From an uncultured Lachnospiraceae bacterium (GTDB lineage Bacteria > Bacillota > Clostridia > Lachnospirales > Lachnospiraceae): 64,000 bases of DNA. This document shows, one piece after another, positions 32,633 through 41,646 of this stretch (its first letter is position 1; every line of letters begins with the position of its first letter). The stretch is taken from positions 46,276 to 110,275 of the forward strand of contig CADAIL010000005.1 of NCBI GenBank assembly GCA_902788035.1, written 5' to 3'. Position numbers and translations under genes: made by a program. Under the pieces are notes generated by a model, which saw only the letters and a program-made list of their open reading frames with translations, was not told the origin of the DNA and searched no databases.

Positions 32633-35386
32633 ATGACATTTATTAAAAAGCACAGAATTCTCCTTCTGCTTGTGCTGTCTTCCGCGATTTTTCTTGCGCT
32701 CTACCGGCGTTTTATTTTCGGCGACGCAGTCTTCATGTACACGGACCTCGGCTCGGATGGCATGTCATCCAGCTATCCGATCATAACAATGCTGTCCCGC
32801 CTGCTGAAAAGCCGCGACTTTTCCGCGTTCACACTTGAATCCGGTCTTGGCAGCGACACCACTGCGACATTTCTTCAATATCTGAATCCACTGAAGCTGT
32901 TCCTCCTGATCTTTGGGAGGGACCGGTTCCACATCGGCATTCTCATATTCCTGTACATACAGCACAATCTGACCGCCCTCCTCGGATACGGTTATTTCAG
33001 CATACTCCTAAAAAACAAAGATGCTGCTGTAATCCCCGCTCTCATCTGGGCATATGCGAGCTATATCATCCTCTGGGGTCAGAACTACAGCTTCGGCACA
33101 TGTATTCTGATGTTCACTCTGGTCATGTTCCTCCTTCAGGGGGCTTACGACACAGGGTTCAAAAGATATTATTTTTTACTGATTCCCGCTCTGGCTCTCT
33201 GCCTGATTTCCAACTACTATTTCTACTATATGACCGCCGCGTTCACCGCAGTGTACACACTCCTTTATACACTGATTGCCGGTGAAAGGCGGGATCTGCC
33301 GGAAGGCACTAAAAAAGAAAACCGCGTCCTCACTACAGTCCTGAGGCTTATGCGGCTTCTTCTCATAGGCATTTTCTCTGTCGTGATAGGAGCGGTATCC
33401 GTTCTCCCGATCATCTCGTCCTTCCTGACCAGCAACCGCACAGAGACAACGCAGCAATACGGCTTTGAAATTATTAAACAGCCCTACGACCTTCGTACGT
33501 ATCTGACATTCATCGGCAGATTTTTCTCGACCGATCTTTTCGGGACAGGCAACGCTTTCACAGGCCAGCTCAATTATTATGAGATCGCGGTCCTGTTCGT
33601 CAGTACTCTGTTCTTTTTCTCCGTCATCTATCTGCTGCTTTCCAAAAAAGGAGTTATCCCGGTCATACTGCTCACATCAGTCTGCACCGCCATGCTCTAT
33701 TTTCGGGGTGCAGGCTGGCTGCTCACATTTAATATTTCATCGCAGCGATACTCTTTCATGATCTGCTTTGCGGAAGTCATAGCTATCGCATTTTTCGTCC
33801 GTGCTCTCACGGAAGGTCCGGGAAAGGTCCGTCTTGTTCTGTCTGTTGCCATCGCATCGTCAGGGTCAGCGGCGATACTTTACGGACTGCATCACTATGC
33901 CCCGCTGTTCAATTTTGACCTCTCAAGGCAGGCAGTCATCATTACTGTCGGATCCGTAGCTGTCTATGCGTTCCTGCTCTTCCTGCATGTATTTGAAAAA
34001 ATCAGAGGCGGCGCGCGTGCGCTTCTTCTGATTGCAGTATGCGCGGAACTGGTAATTGCCAATTCAGCTTCTCTGTACGAGCGCGATTACGTTACCCGCG
34101 AAGAATACGCTTCGTCACTCTACAATGACGGAACCAATGACGCTGTCTCCTATATAACATCGCTGGACAGCGGCTTCTATCGGATCAATACCTCGACAGA
34201 GTACAATTATGCAAATGAAGGCATGGTCGACGGGTTCAAATCCACGACCAGCTATTCAAGCGTCAACCCCGCCAGTCTTCACACGCTGAGCAGGGCGCAC
34301 CGTGTCAATCAGCTGTCCGACAACTTTTTCATCGTCGGCTATGACGAGTATTATCTTTTCACTCTCCTTAGCGGTAAATATCTGATCACGGATAACGGGG
34401 AGGATCGTATCGGGGACTCGATGGAGACTTCTCTCTTCACTCAGGTCGATGTGACTGACACAAATAAAATATTTGTCAACAATAACTCTCTCCCGTTCGG
34501 TTATCTGTATCACAATCAGATCCGCAAATCCGCGTTCGAGGATCTGGATTCATTTGAAAGAATGAAAGTCCTCACAAATGCTTATTACAAGACAAACGGC
34601 GGAGACGGCAATGTCTCCCTAAGGGAATATGACATCCACCGGGGCAAGCCGATGGCCCTTGTCGACAAGATCAGTCACATTAATAATTGCAGCATAGAGA
34701 AAAACGAGGACGGCACATTTACTGCAACAGCAGTGGGTGAAGATCCGTTCTTCATCATGGCTCTTAACGACGCCCTGTCCGATGACGAGTTCGAAGTCCA
34801 GTATCTGCACATCGCAGTCGACCCCGCAAAGACTGTTGGTGACGGAACTCTCCAGACATTTATCCTGAGTAATGCTTATCCTGATCTTTCGGACTGTGAC
34901 AATGAGATTATTCCCATGAGCGCAGCCCTGCCCGATATATCGAAACTCCTTCCGGACCAGGCTAACAATATCCGCGTGGACCTCAGCGACAACAGTTCAG
35001 TCACTTTCAGAGATCTCAGTCTTATAACTGATATAAGTGCCGCTCTTGAGTTTCAGGACCTCAAGGCGACGGACATCTCTGATATCACATTTGAGAATGA
35101 TGTCTACAGCGCTGTAGTGAAGAACCCGGAAGAATCCGGTATGCTCTGCATCCCGATTCCCTATACATCCGGGTGGACTGCGACAGTAAACGACAATGAT
35201 GTTCAGGTCCAGAACATAAACGGCGGCCTGTGCGGTGTCGAGCTTCCGAAAGGCACCTGCAATGTCAAAATGACCTACCGGCTCCCGTATCTGAAACTGG
35301 CGGCAACTATTTCGGCAGGCGGTCTCGCTGTGTGGTTCATCCTGTTCATACTGCCCTTCGGGCGCAGAAAAAAACCAAAAGTGTGA
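32633..35386 (+). CDS. YfhO family multi-spanning membrane protein (GT-C-like), second copy
   Basis: 917 residues from the ATG at 32633, chosen because GAGG stands six bases upstream; earlier in-frame ATGs fall inside the family-2 repeat. The first loop has the family motif FMYTDLGSDGMSSSYPI, and about 13 TM segments fill residues 10-500. A large outside region and a final TM near 885-905 follow, ending in RRKKPKV. Family members transfer polyprenyl-phosphate-linked sugars onto cell-surface glycans. The upstream polyprenyl-phosphate GT2 (28475) is the obvious partner. The region before the last TM (ESGMLCIPIPYTSGWTATVNDN) matches the end of the 8067 protein in layout. Confidence 0.88.
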   Translation: MTFIKKHRILLLLVLSSAIFLALYRRFIFGDAVFMYTDLGSDGMSSSYPIITMLSRLLKSRDFSAFTLESGLGSDTTATFLQYLNPLKLFLLIFGRDRFHIGILIFLYIQHNLTALLGYGYFSILLKNKDAAVIPALIWAYASYIILWGQNYSFGTCILMFTLVMFLLQGAYDTGFKRYYFLLIPALALCLISNYYFYYMTAAFTAVYTLLYTLIAGERRDLPEGTKKENRVLTTVLRLMRLLLIGIFSVVIGAVSVLPIISSFLTSNRTETTQQYGFEIIKQPYDLRTYLTFIGRFFSTDLFGTGNAFTGQLNYYEIAVLFVSTLFFFSVIYLLLSKKGVIPVILLTSVCTAMLYFRGAGWLLTFNISSQRYSFMICFAEVIAIAFFVRALTEGPGKVRLVLSVAIASSGSAAILYGLHHYAPLFNFDLSRQAVIITVGSVAVYAFLLFLHVFEKIRGGARALLLIAVCAELVIANSASLYERDYVTREEYASSLYNDGTNDAVSYITSLDSGFYRINTSTEYNYANEGMVDGFKSTTSYSSVNPASLHTLSRAHRVNQLSDNFFIVGYDEYYLFTLLSGKYLITDNGEDRIGDSMETSLFTQVDVTDTNKIFVNNNSLPFGYLYHNQIRKSAFEDLDSFERMKVLTNAYYKTNGGDGNVSLREYDIHRGKPMALVDKISHINNCSIEKNEDGTFTATAVGEDPFFIMALNDALSDDEFEVQYLHIAVDPAKTVGDGTLQTFILSNAYPDLSDCDNEIIPMSAALPDISKLLPDQANNIRVDLSDNSSVTFRDLSLITDISAALEFQDLKATDISDITFENDVYSAVVKNPEESGMLCIPIPYTSGWTATVNDNDVQVQNINGGLCGVELPKGTCNVKMTYRLPYLKLAATISAGGLAVWFILFILPFGRRKKPKV

Positions 35387-35407
35387 TAATCAATCAAGGG
35401 GGAAAAA

Positions 35408-37345
35408 GTGAAACAGACAAACAGAAATGCGGATACGACCGTCTATATCTTTCTGGCTTTACTTCTCATCGCGGCATGGCATACTGCCTGCGGGCTTCCA
35501 TATAACGAGGGCACAGCAGATTTTCCGGTGAACTTCAACCTCTTCTTATTTGTCGCTTCTATCCTCGGAATCTGTGTAGCCGCAACTATATGTTTCCTGG
35601 TCACTGATTTTCTTGGCAGGAGCATATCGCCCGACAGTACGCCCGCCAGGGTCATGAATGCGCTTCTCGTCCCGGTCCATCTGGCGGCAGGAGCCATGAT
35701 CATCGCACTCATTTACAAGGTCTACCTTAACGAGAACACTCTGTTCCCCGGAGATTCCGCTGCCTACGCGCTGAGACACTTTTTCCCGCATCCTGTCTAC
35801 TTCGCCTTCATGCTTGTTCCCGCTCTTATTCTGTATGTCTTCGGCAGATTCGGCACCGGTAAAAACAGAGTGATCCGCCTTATGACAGCACTCCTTATTT
35901 CCTTATTAGCGGCAGTTTACGCCTGGTGCCCGGAACCGTTCATGGACAACGGCGGAGGTATTCTTCATGTCGACGCCTACACAACGACGATCATCAACAC
36001 CGCCAGAATGATTCCCTTTGACAATCATCACATCAATATTTACGGTCATCACGGAATTATATATCTCCCGTTGGTCAAACTCTTTGGCAGCAACTTCAGA
36101 GCAGTCGCCCTTGCGATCTGTGTCTTTACCTTCATTTCGTTCATGGCTGCCTCCTACGCAGCTGACGTCCTGATTGAGAGAGACCTGGTCTATTTCTTTA
36201 CCATGCTTGCGGTTCTCAGCACATCCACGCTCCTGACACGAAGAGGCGTATACTTCCAGATCAACCCGCAAAGACTGCTGTTCCCGATGCTCGCCTTGGC
36301 CTTCCTCGCCTGGGAATCAAAGCATCCAAAAGAAGGTCCCTCTGTATTGAGACTTCTCGTCAGGTTCGCAATCGCGTCGCTGGCATTCGTATGGAACTTC
36401 GAGACCGGTCTCTTCACCGCAGTCATATTCGCGTTCTGTATCTTTCTTAAGACACATTACAAAGAGAAATGGATTTCAGTCTCCGCCATAAAAACATCGG
36501 CTCTTCTTGTCGTGTTCGTTGTCCTTGCGCTGGCATGCGCGTTCGGAATCGTGGAAGTCTACAACCTGGCAGTCGGCGGCAGAATGATTTCCTTCCGACA
36601 GTTCATATATCCCCTGTACTCCGGAACATACAATGTAAATAACCTCAGTCTGCCGCTTCCGTCAGTCGGTCACCTTTATTTCCTTCAGATCCTTCTCTTC
36701 GGATTCACGCTGCTTTCAGTCCTTAGGGGAAGATCGGAGGCTTCCGATGACGAGCGCCTGACCGGCATATATACGGTCGGAATTGCCTTATCCGGCTTCT
36801 CCTCGATGATCTATTTTGTTAACCGTCCTTCTTACGGAAATATGTCCATCGCGTTCATACAGATGGCGCTTTTGGCAGGTTATGCGGCGGACAGATTCAT
36901 AGACAGGGATACTCTTTTTAAGGGCGGTGTCAAAGCGTACAGGCTTGGCCGCTATGCAGTCGGCTGCGCCCTCTTCTTCGCGATATTCTGGATTTCCGTC
37001 GAGGGGGTACTGTATATCCAGCAGGGGCTGACCAACCGACAGGTCGGCAGCTGGAACAGCGAGGTTGAGGAGGAACATATCGAGCTGATCTCTAAAGAGG
37101 TTCCTCCCGACACGTTCGCATACGGCATGGGCGTTCCACAGCTGTACTATAAGCTCGGCTGGGATCCGCAGATCTATCCGACGGATTTCCCGGACAGGAA
37201 CAAAGAGAATTTGGACTATATACGAGATGAGCTTGCGGATCAGAACGCTGTCTTCACCTCTTATCCCTCCATCTTGCCCGAAGATTTCACTCTCCGGAAA
37301 GTATATCTGGTCGGCTTTACCGAATACGGGTACTACACAAGATAA
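35408..37345 (+). CDS. Multi-spanning membrane protein, candidate GT-C glycosyltransferase
   Basis: A 645-residue membrane protein with about 12 hydrophobic segments; not recognised as a named family. The start is GTG at 35408 with GGGGG five bases upstream. An outside loop at about residues 175-215 is rich in acidic and histidine residues (CPEPFMDNGGGILHVDAY, MIPFDNHHINIYGHHG), as found in the first loop of GT-C enzymes. The last 90 residues form a soluble tail with TFAYGMGVPQLYYKLGW. It lies 21 bp after the YfhO gene, so the two are probably co-transcribed and may share a carrier-linked sugar donor. A polymerase role is an alternative. Confidence 0.75.
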   Translation: MKQTNRNADTTVYIFLALLLIAAWHTACGLPYNEGTADFPVNFNLFLFVASILGICVAATICFLVTDFLGRSISPDSTPARVMNALLVPVHLAAGAMIIALIYKVYLNENTLFPGDSAAYALRHFFPHPVYFAFMLVPALILYVFGRFGTGKNRVIRLMTALLISLLAAVYAWCPEPFMDNGGGILHVDAYTTTIINTARMIPFDNHHINIYGHHGIIYLPLVKLFGSNFRAVALAICVFTFISFMAASYAADVLIERDLVYFFTMLAVLSTSTLLTRRGVYFQINPQRLLFPMLALAFLAWESKHPKEGPSVLRLLVRFAIASLAFVWNFETGLFTAVIFAFCIFLKTHYKEKWISVSAIKTSALLVVFVVLALACAFGIVEVYNLAVGGRMISFRQFIYPLYSGTYNVNNLSLPLPSVGHLYFLQILLFGFTLLSVLRGRSEASDDERLTGIYTVGIALSGFSSMIYFVNRPSYGNMSIAFIQMALLAGYAADRFIDRDTLFKGGVKAYRLGRYAVGCALFFAIFWISVEGVLYIQQGLTNRQVGSWNSEVEEEHIELISKEVPPDTFAYGMGVPQLYYKLGWDPQIYPTDFPDRNKENLDYIRDELADQNAVFTSYPSILPEDFTLRKVYLVGFTEYGYYTR

Positions 37346-37414
37346 CCTTCTTTGCACGTGTCTCACGACTAAAGTCATGAGTATTGCGCTATGAAGAAAA
37401 ATACCGGGGCTGTT

Positions 37415-37612
37415 ACAGTTCAGACAGGCTGTTCCATCTTTTCGCTTCCGGCAGCAGAGCATTCATCTTCGTGAGAAAAACATTGTCGGGCCGACTGGAG
37501 AGATCAACAATGCGCAAGCATTGTTAAGCTCGGATGGTAGGACCGACGTTTTTCGATGAAGATGATGTCTGCGGCCGGATTCAGGAACTACCTTACAGCC
37601 TGTCTGAACTGT
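37415..37612. repeat. Family-1 palindromic repeat, copy C (complete, 198 bp)
   Basis: The arms ACAGTTCAGACAGGCTGT (37415-37432) and ACAGCCTGTCTGAACTGT (37595-37612) are perfect 18-bp inverted repeats. The core again pairs CATCTTCGTGAGAAAAAC with GTTTTTCGATGAAGATG. The central hairpin is ACAATGC-GCAA-GCATTGT, where A-T pairs of copy B are replaced by C-G pairs on both sides. It fills the space between the convergent genes ending at 37345 and 37620. Confidence 0.85.
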
Positions 37613-37619
37613 TCCTTAT

Positions 37620-38669
37620 TCAATTGTTCAAAAATGACCGGATAGTTCTCTCGAACCCCTCCTCCAGCGAATACCGGCAGTGCCATCCAAGTTTGCTTAT
37701 CTTGGATGTATCCAGCATGGTATACACATTCTTGCCTCGTCCGACATAACCCGCATCCTCGGCTTCGATCCGCACTTTCGCGTCACCTGGCGCAAGGCGT
37801 GTGACCAGTCTTGCAAGATCGCCTACGGAACACCGCCCTTCCGGGTTCGTGACATTGTAGGCCTCCCCCGGCTCACCGTCGAGAAGTACCTTCAGATACG
37901 CGCAGGCGGCGTCAGCCAGATATATAAAATTCCTGGTCGCCGTCCCGTCACTCTTCATGACTATGTCACGGCCATAGACCGCATCCGCGACAAAAGACGC
38001 AAATACCCGGTCATCTCCTTGAAGATCCATCGTCGGTCCGTAAGTGTGCGATGGTCTTACTATTTTGGCCGGCACACCGTACTGGTGGGCGTAGGAAACG
38101 CACAGCGTCTCTCCGGCTCTCTTGCTCTCGCCGTAGCAGCTCCGAAGGTTCGTCGGATCATAGGGACCGAAATCGTGTTCCCCGACCAGAGGAACCTGGC
38201 ACGCTCCGTAGACCTCACCGCTGCTGAAAAAAAGATATCCCTGTGACTTCTTTTCTCTGGCCAGCTCCAAAGTCTGAATCGTTCCCAGAAGATTAGGTCC
38301 CATGACACCTACGGGGTTTGTCCCGTAGTGTTTCGGGCTGGCGTGGGACGCGGCATGAATTATAAAATCGACCGGTCCGTCCACTTCTATTTTCCCGGTC
38401 ACATCCCGCTGGAGGAAGCGGAAATAATCCCGCTCTATATACCGGTCAAAGCGCGCTTTCATCTTGTCCCGATTCCTGCCGAGGGCAATGATCTGTATCC
38501 GGTCCTCTTCTCCTGACTGTTCATTAAAGTATATCATCATGAACACCAGATAAGAGGCCAGCATACCGTATGCCCCCGTGATCAGGACTGTTTTTCCCCG
38601 GAGCCTTTCAAAATCTATAATGCCCGACTCCAGGATCTCTTTCATGTCCTCGCTGATTATAGGATTCAT
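37620..38669 (-). CDS. NAD-dependent epimerase/dehydratase (extended SDR)
   Basis: A 349-residue extended SDR of the UDP-glucuronate decarboxylase/nucleotide-sugar dehydratase type. The cofactor motif is TGAYGMLASYL, with the last glycine replaced; FFSSGEVYGA and SCYGESKRAGETL (YxxxK) form the active site, and IVRPSHTYGPTMDLQGDDRV follows. It overlaps the GT2 gene upstream by 4 bp and closes the CDP-sugar locus. If that locus makes a branched 3,6-dideoxyhexose, this enzyme is the positional candidate for the final ketone reduction (YerF role); the sequence alone does not show that. Confidence 0.8.
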   Translation of the reverse strand: MNPIISEDMKEILESGIIDFERLRGKTVLITGAYGMLASYLVFMMIYFNEQSGEEDRIQIIALGRNRDKMKARFDRYIERDYFRFLQRDVTGKIEVDGPVDFIIHAASHASPKHYGTNPVGVMGPNLLGTIQTLELAREKKSQGYLFFSSGEVYGACQVPLVGEHDFGPYDPTNLRSCYGESKRAGETLCVSYAHQYGVPAKIVRPSHTYGPTMDLQGDDRVFASFVADAVYGRDIVMKSDGTATRNFIYLADAACAYLKVLLDGEPGEAYNVTNPEGRCSVGDLARLVTRLAPGDAKVRIEAEDAGYVGRGKNVYTMLDTSKISKLGWHCRYSLEEGFERTIRSFLNN

Positions 38670-39634
38670 GCCGACTCCTTTTCAGGTTCATCAAAGTTCA
38701 GTCTTTCCTCCTCCACGACAAGCGGCCGGTCAAGAACTCTGGAATTGATTGCCAGAATATATTCTCCGAGCAGTCCCGTGAAGAACAGGTTGATACCTCC
38801 GAGGAAGAACACACCGATGATAAGGGGCGCGATTCCGGAGCGGAACCAGTCCCAGTGAATAAGCTTCAGGATCGTGTAAATGATCGCGACCAGAAAGCTT
38901 AAACCACCGATGGTAAACCCCATGAACGTCGCAAGTCGCATGATAACTTTTGAGTAAGAAGTGATACCGTTCATAGCGACATCATACAGGCTGTAGAAAT
39001 GATTCTTACTCTTTCCCGCTCTCCTATTCGGCCGCTCGTAGGGAACGACCGCGTAGTCGAAACCGAACTCTGCCACCATACCCCTGAAATACGGCATCGG
39101 ATCATGGATATTTCTTACGACGTCGACAAAAGCCTTGTCAAAAAGACCGAAACCTGTAAAATTCTCGATATGTCCTATGTCAGTGATCTTTCTCAGGAAC
39201 TTATAATACTGCCGTCTCACGAAAGCCATGAGCGGACCTTCCTCTGTCTTATTCTTGATGCAGAGAACGATTTTGTTTCCCTCTTCCCATTTATGTACCA
39301 GAGTTGGGATGAGCTCGGGCGGATCCTGGAAATCCGCATTCAGGCGGATCACGCAGTCACCCATAGCCTGCTTGAATCCGTGAACCGGCGACCGCATCTG
39401 GCCGAAGTTTCTCGCATTGAAAATGGCCTTAACATGCCGGTCTTCTTCACAGATGCGCCTGATGATCCTCTTAGTCCCGTCCTGAGAATGGTTGTCAATA
39501 AAAATTATCTCATAATCATACTCCGGCAGCTCACTCGTGATGATCCGGGTGACGGTGTCAGTCATCGCCTGCACGTTTTCTTCCTCGTTATAGCAGGGGA
39601 TGACGACAGAAATCAGTTTCTTTTTCTCTTCCAT
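38666..39634 (-). CDS. Polyprenyl-phosphate GT2 glycosyltransferase (GtrB/DPM1 type)
   Basis: 322 residues with SVVIPCYNEEENV, FIDNHSQDGT, FNARNFGQMRSPVHGF and LNADFQDPPELI as the GT-A core, and two TM helices at about 232-258 and 268-292. Enzymes of this type load one sugar onto undecaprenyl phosphate. It is the second such gene in the window and lies between the TPP enzyme and the SDR of the CDP-sugar locus, so its donor may be the CDP-linked branched sugar made there. The ATG at 39634 is preceded by a family-3 repeat in the leader. Confidence 0.9.
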   Translation of the reverse strand: MEEKKKLISVVIPCYNEEENVQAMTDTVTRIITSELPEYDYEIIFIDNHSQDGTKRIIRRICEEDRHVKAIFNARNFGQMRSPVHGFKQAMGDCVIRLNADFQDPPELIPTLVHKWEEGNKIVLCIKNKTEEGPLMAFVRRQYYKFLRKITDIGHIENFTGFGLFDKAFVDVVRNIHDPMPYFRGMVAEFGFDYAVVPYERPNRRAGKSKNHFYSLYDVAMNGITSYSKVIMRLATFMGFTIGGLSFLVAIIYTILKLIHWDWFRSGIAPLIIGVFFLGGINLFFTGLLGEYILAINSRVLDRPLVVEEERLNFDEPEKESA

Positions 39635-39670
39635 ATTTCTGGCAACCTCTCTAATTTTCTGTAAATCACA

Positions 39671-39750
39671 CTCTCTGATCGCATAAGCTGTGCGACGCGC
39701 TTGTATATCTTCTGCTCAGCTCCGCGATCCGCCGGAGGCTCATTCTTCAG
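39671..39750. repeat. Family-3 palindromic repeat, copy 1
   Basis: Shares CTCTGATCGC, AGCTG, GCGACGC and GCGATCCGCCGGAGGCTCA with the copy at 50649, in the same order and at near-equal spacing. On the minus strand GATCGC and GCGATC close an outer stem and AGCTG/CAGCT an inner one. It runs into the stop codon of the TPP-enzyme gene and fills the leader of the GT2 gene. Confidence 0.7.
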
Positions 39751-41576
39751 TCCGTGTCCTCATCCGGTGTGAGCGGAATCAGCATATTGGCCCGCAGCTC
39801 TTCCCTCGAAAGGAACGGGGCCATATCCTCGAGCGGTGATGACACCATAGTTCCGTCCGCAAGCTTTCTGGATGCCGCCTTGGGCTCTGTCTTCTGGGTG
39901 GTAGTAACTTCGACCCGGATAAGGGCAGGGAGCGGAAGCTCCATTGCCCTGGCAAGGTCTTCGGCGATTGTCTCATTTGACATGCACTCCCCGTAGGAAA
40001 AGCCAAAGCAGTCAGCAATTTTTCCTGTATCGGGGAAGGAGAGGTCGCCGCTCTCCGGACCTATTCCGATGAGAGGTTTGCCGAAGAATGCGTTCTGGGT
40101 CTGGCGGATTGAATGGTAACCGCCGTTGCAGACCATGAAGATCCTGACCGGCATATTGTTCGTCCTGATCGTCTGCATTTCCTGCATATTCATCATAAAA
40201 CTCCCCTCGCCTGTGACAAGGGTAATATCCTTCCCTTCACATGCGCGGGCCAGTCCCTCCACCGCGGGGAGACCGTAGCCCATGGAGGCTGTGGAGGAAT
40301 TCGTGATGAACCGCTGTCCTTTCTTTATGCGGAAGGTCTGGCTGCCGGCAACGCGGGACGTCCCGCAGGATACGCAGAGAATGTCATCCTCCTTCATGAG
40401 GTCCGAGAGCACATCATAGAACCTGTACGTGTTGGCAAGTCCGTCCGGCTGCGGGCCTTTTTCGCTCTCGGTGACAATGGGGTATTTCCGTCTCCATTCA
40501 TGGATTCTCGCGATCCATTCGTCCACAGCGAATATTCCGTCGCCCTCCGTGCGGTCCAAAAGCTTTGTGATGAGCTCCCTGACATCACCGCAGACCGGAA
40601 GATCCACATGCAGGTTCGGCTTTCTGATCTCATTTATATCGATGTCATTGATGATCGTGTAAGCTTCTCTTGCCCAGGTATCGAAGGAAAAGCCTGTCTG
40701 GTGGATACTCTGGCGGCTGCCCATCGACAGGAGTACATCACAGTTCTGCAGGGCAAAGTTCCCGGCGCGGCTGCCCGTCATGCCGCTTCTTCCGGCGTAG
40801 AGAGGATGATCCTCCTCCATGAGATCCACGCTGGACATGCCGTCAATGACAGGGATACCAAGTCTTGTCACAAGCTCCTTAAAAAGATCGTAAGCCCCCG
40901 ACGCCCTGATGCCGAAACCACCGAAGATAAGAGGTCTCTCCGCGCGGAGAAGTATTTCAAGGATCTTTGTGATCGTCTCATCCGGAATTGAGGGAACGCA
41001 CTTAAGTCCTTCCTCCTCCGGGTCAAATGACTTAAGCTCCTGCGGCTCAACTCTGGCTGCCTGAATATCCATAGGCACATCCAGCCATACCGGTCCGCGT
41101 CTTCCGTACATCGAAAGGAACATGGCTTTCTCGAGGTGGTAGCGGATATCTTCCGCCTTCTCCACCATGACCGCATACTTAGTCATCGGAGCTGCGCTCT
41201 TTGTCACGTCGTACTCCTGCACACCCATGGTGCGGAGAGTGAGTCCGGTGCTTCGCACTGTGACCTGCGTCCTGACCTGACCGGTGAGAACAATCATGGG
41301 CAGTGATTCCATATACGCGCACAGAACGCCGGTCATGACATTTGTAGCTCCGGGACCGCAGGTAGCGCATACGCAGGCAGGTATATTATGTATTCTGGAA
41401 TAGGCCTCCGCCGCCATGGCGCAGGCCTGTTCATGGTGATGATATGTAGCGCGAAGGCGCTTTGAATGCCCGAGCGCGTCATCAAGGTGCATAGCCCCGC
41501 CGCCGGTGACCATAAACACCTCCCTGACGCCGTTCTCCGCTAAAAATTCAGCTATATAATCCGAAACCTTTATCAA
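39747..41576 (-). CDS. TPP-dependent enzyme of the acetolactate synthase family (YerE-like candidate)
   Basis: About 609 residues from a TTG at 41576, with GGAGG five bases upstream; the longer reading to 41786 overlaps the CapK gene and has no family sequence. FMVTGGGAMHLDDALG and ATYHHHEQACAMAAEAY carry the catalytic glutamate (E49); CGPGATNVMTGV and TGQVRTQVTVRSTG follow, and VTGEGSFMMNMQEMQ is the TPP-Mg motif, with GEG in place of the usual GDG. The family includes YerE, a TPP enzyme that adds a two-carbon unit from pyruvate to CDP-3,6-dideoxy-4-keto-glucose in yersiniose synthesis. Location behind rfbF, rfbG and rfbH supports that role over branched-chain amino acid synthesis. Confidence 0.85.
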   Translation of the reverse strand: MIKVSDYIAEFLAENGVREVFMVTGGGAMHLDDALGHSKRLRATYHHHEQACAMAAEAYSRIHNIPACVCATCGPGATNVMTGVLCAYMESLPMIVLTGQVRTQVTVRSTGLTLRTMGVQEYDVTKSAAPMTKYAVMVEKAEDIRYHLEKAMFLSMYGRRGPVWLDVPMDIQAARVEPQELKSFDPEEEGLKCVPSIPDETITKILEILLRAERPLIFGGFGIRASGAYDLFKELVTRLGIPVIDGMSSVDLMEEDHPLYAGRSGMTGSRAGNFALQNCDVLLSMGSRQSIHQTGFSFDTWAREAYTIINDIDINEIRKPNLHVDLPVCGDVRELITKLLDRTEGDGIFAVDEWIARIHEWRRKYPIVTESEKGPQPDGLANTYRFYDVLSDLMKEDDILCVSCGTSRVAGSQTFRIKKGQRFITNSSTASMGYGLPAVEGLARACEGKDITLVTGEGSFMMNMQEMQTIRTNNMPVRIFMVCNGGYHSIRQTQNAFFGKPLIGIGPESGDLSFPDTGKIADCFGFSYGECMSNETIAEDLARAMELPLPALIRVEVTTTQKTEPKAASRKLADGTMVSSPLEDMAPFLSREELRANMLIPLTPDEDTD

Positions 41577-41646
41577 AATTTCCTCCTCATTGCTCACTGG
41601 TCTGCCGACCGCTTCTAAATGCCGGCTGCATCTGCCTTTTGGGTAA

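Noticed and set aside
39747..41576. Ordinary biosynthetic acetolactate synthase (ilvB)
   Set aside because: No small subunit or other branched-chain amino acid gene is near, and the gene lies inside a CDP-dideoxysugar locus, so a sugar-modifying role is preferred; the point stays open.
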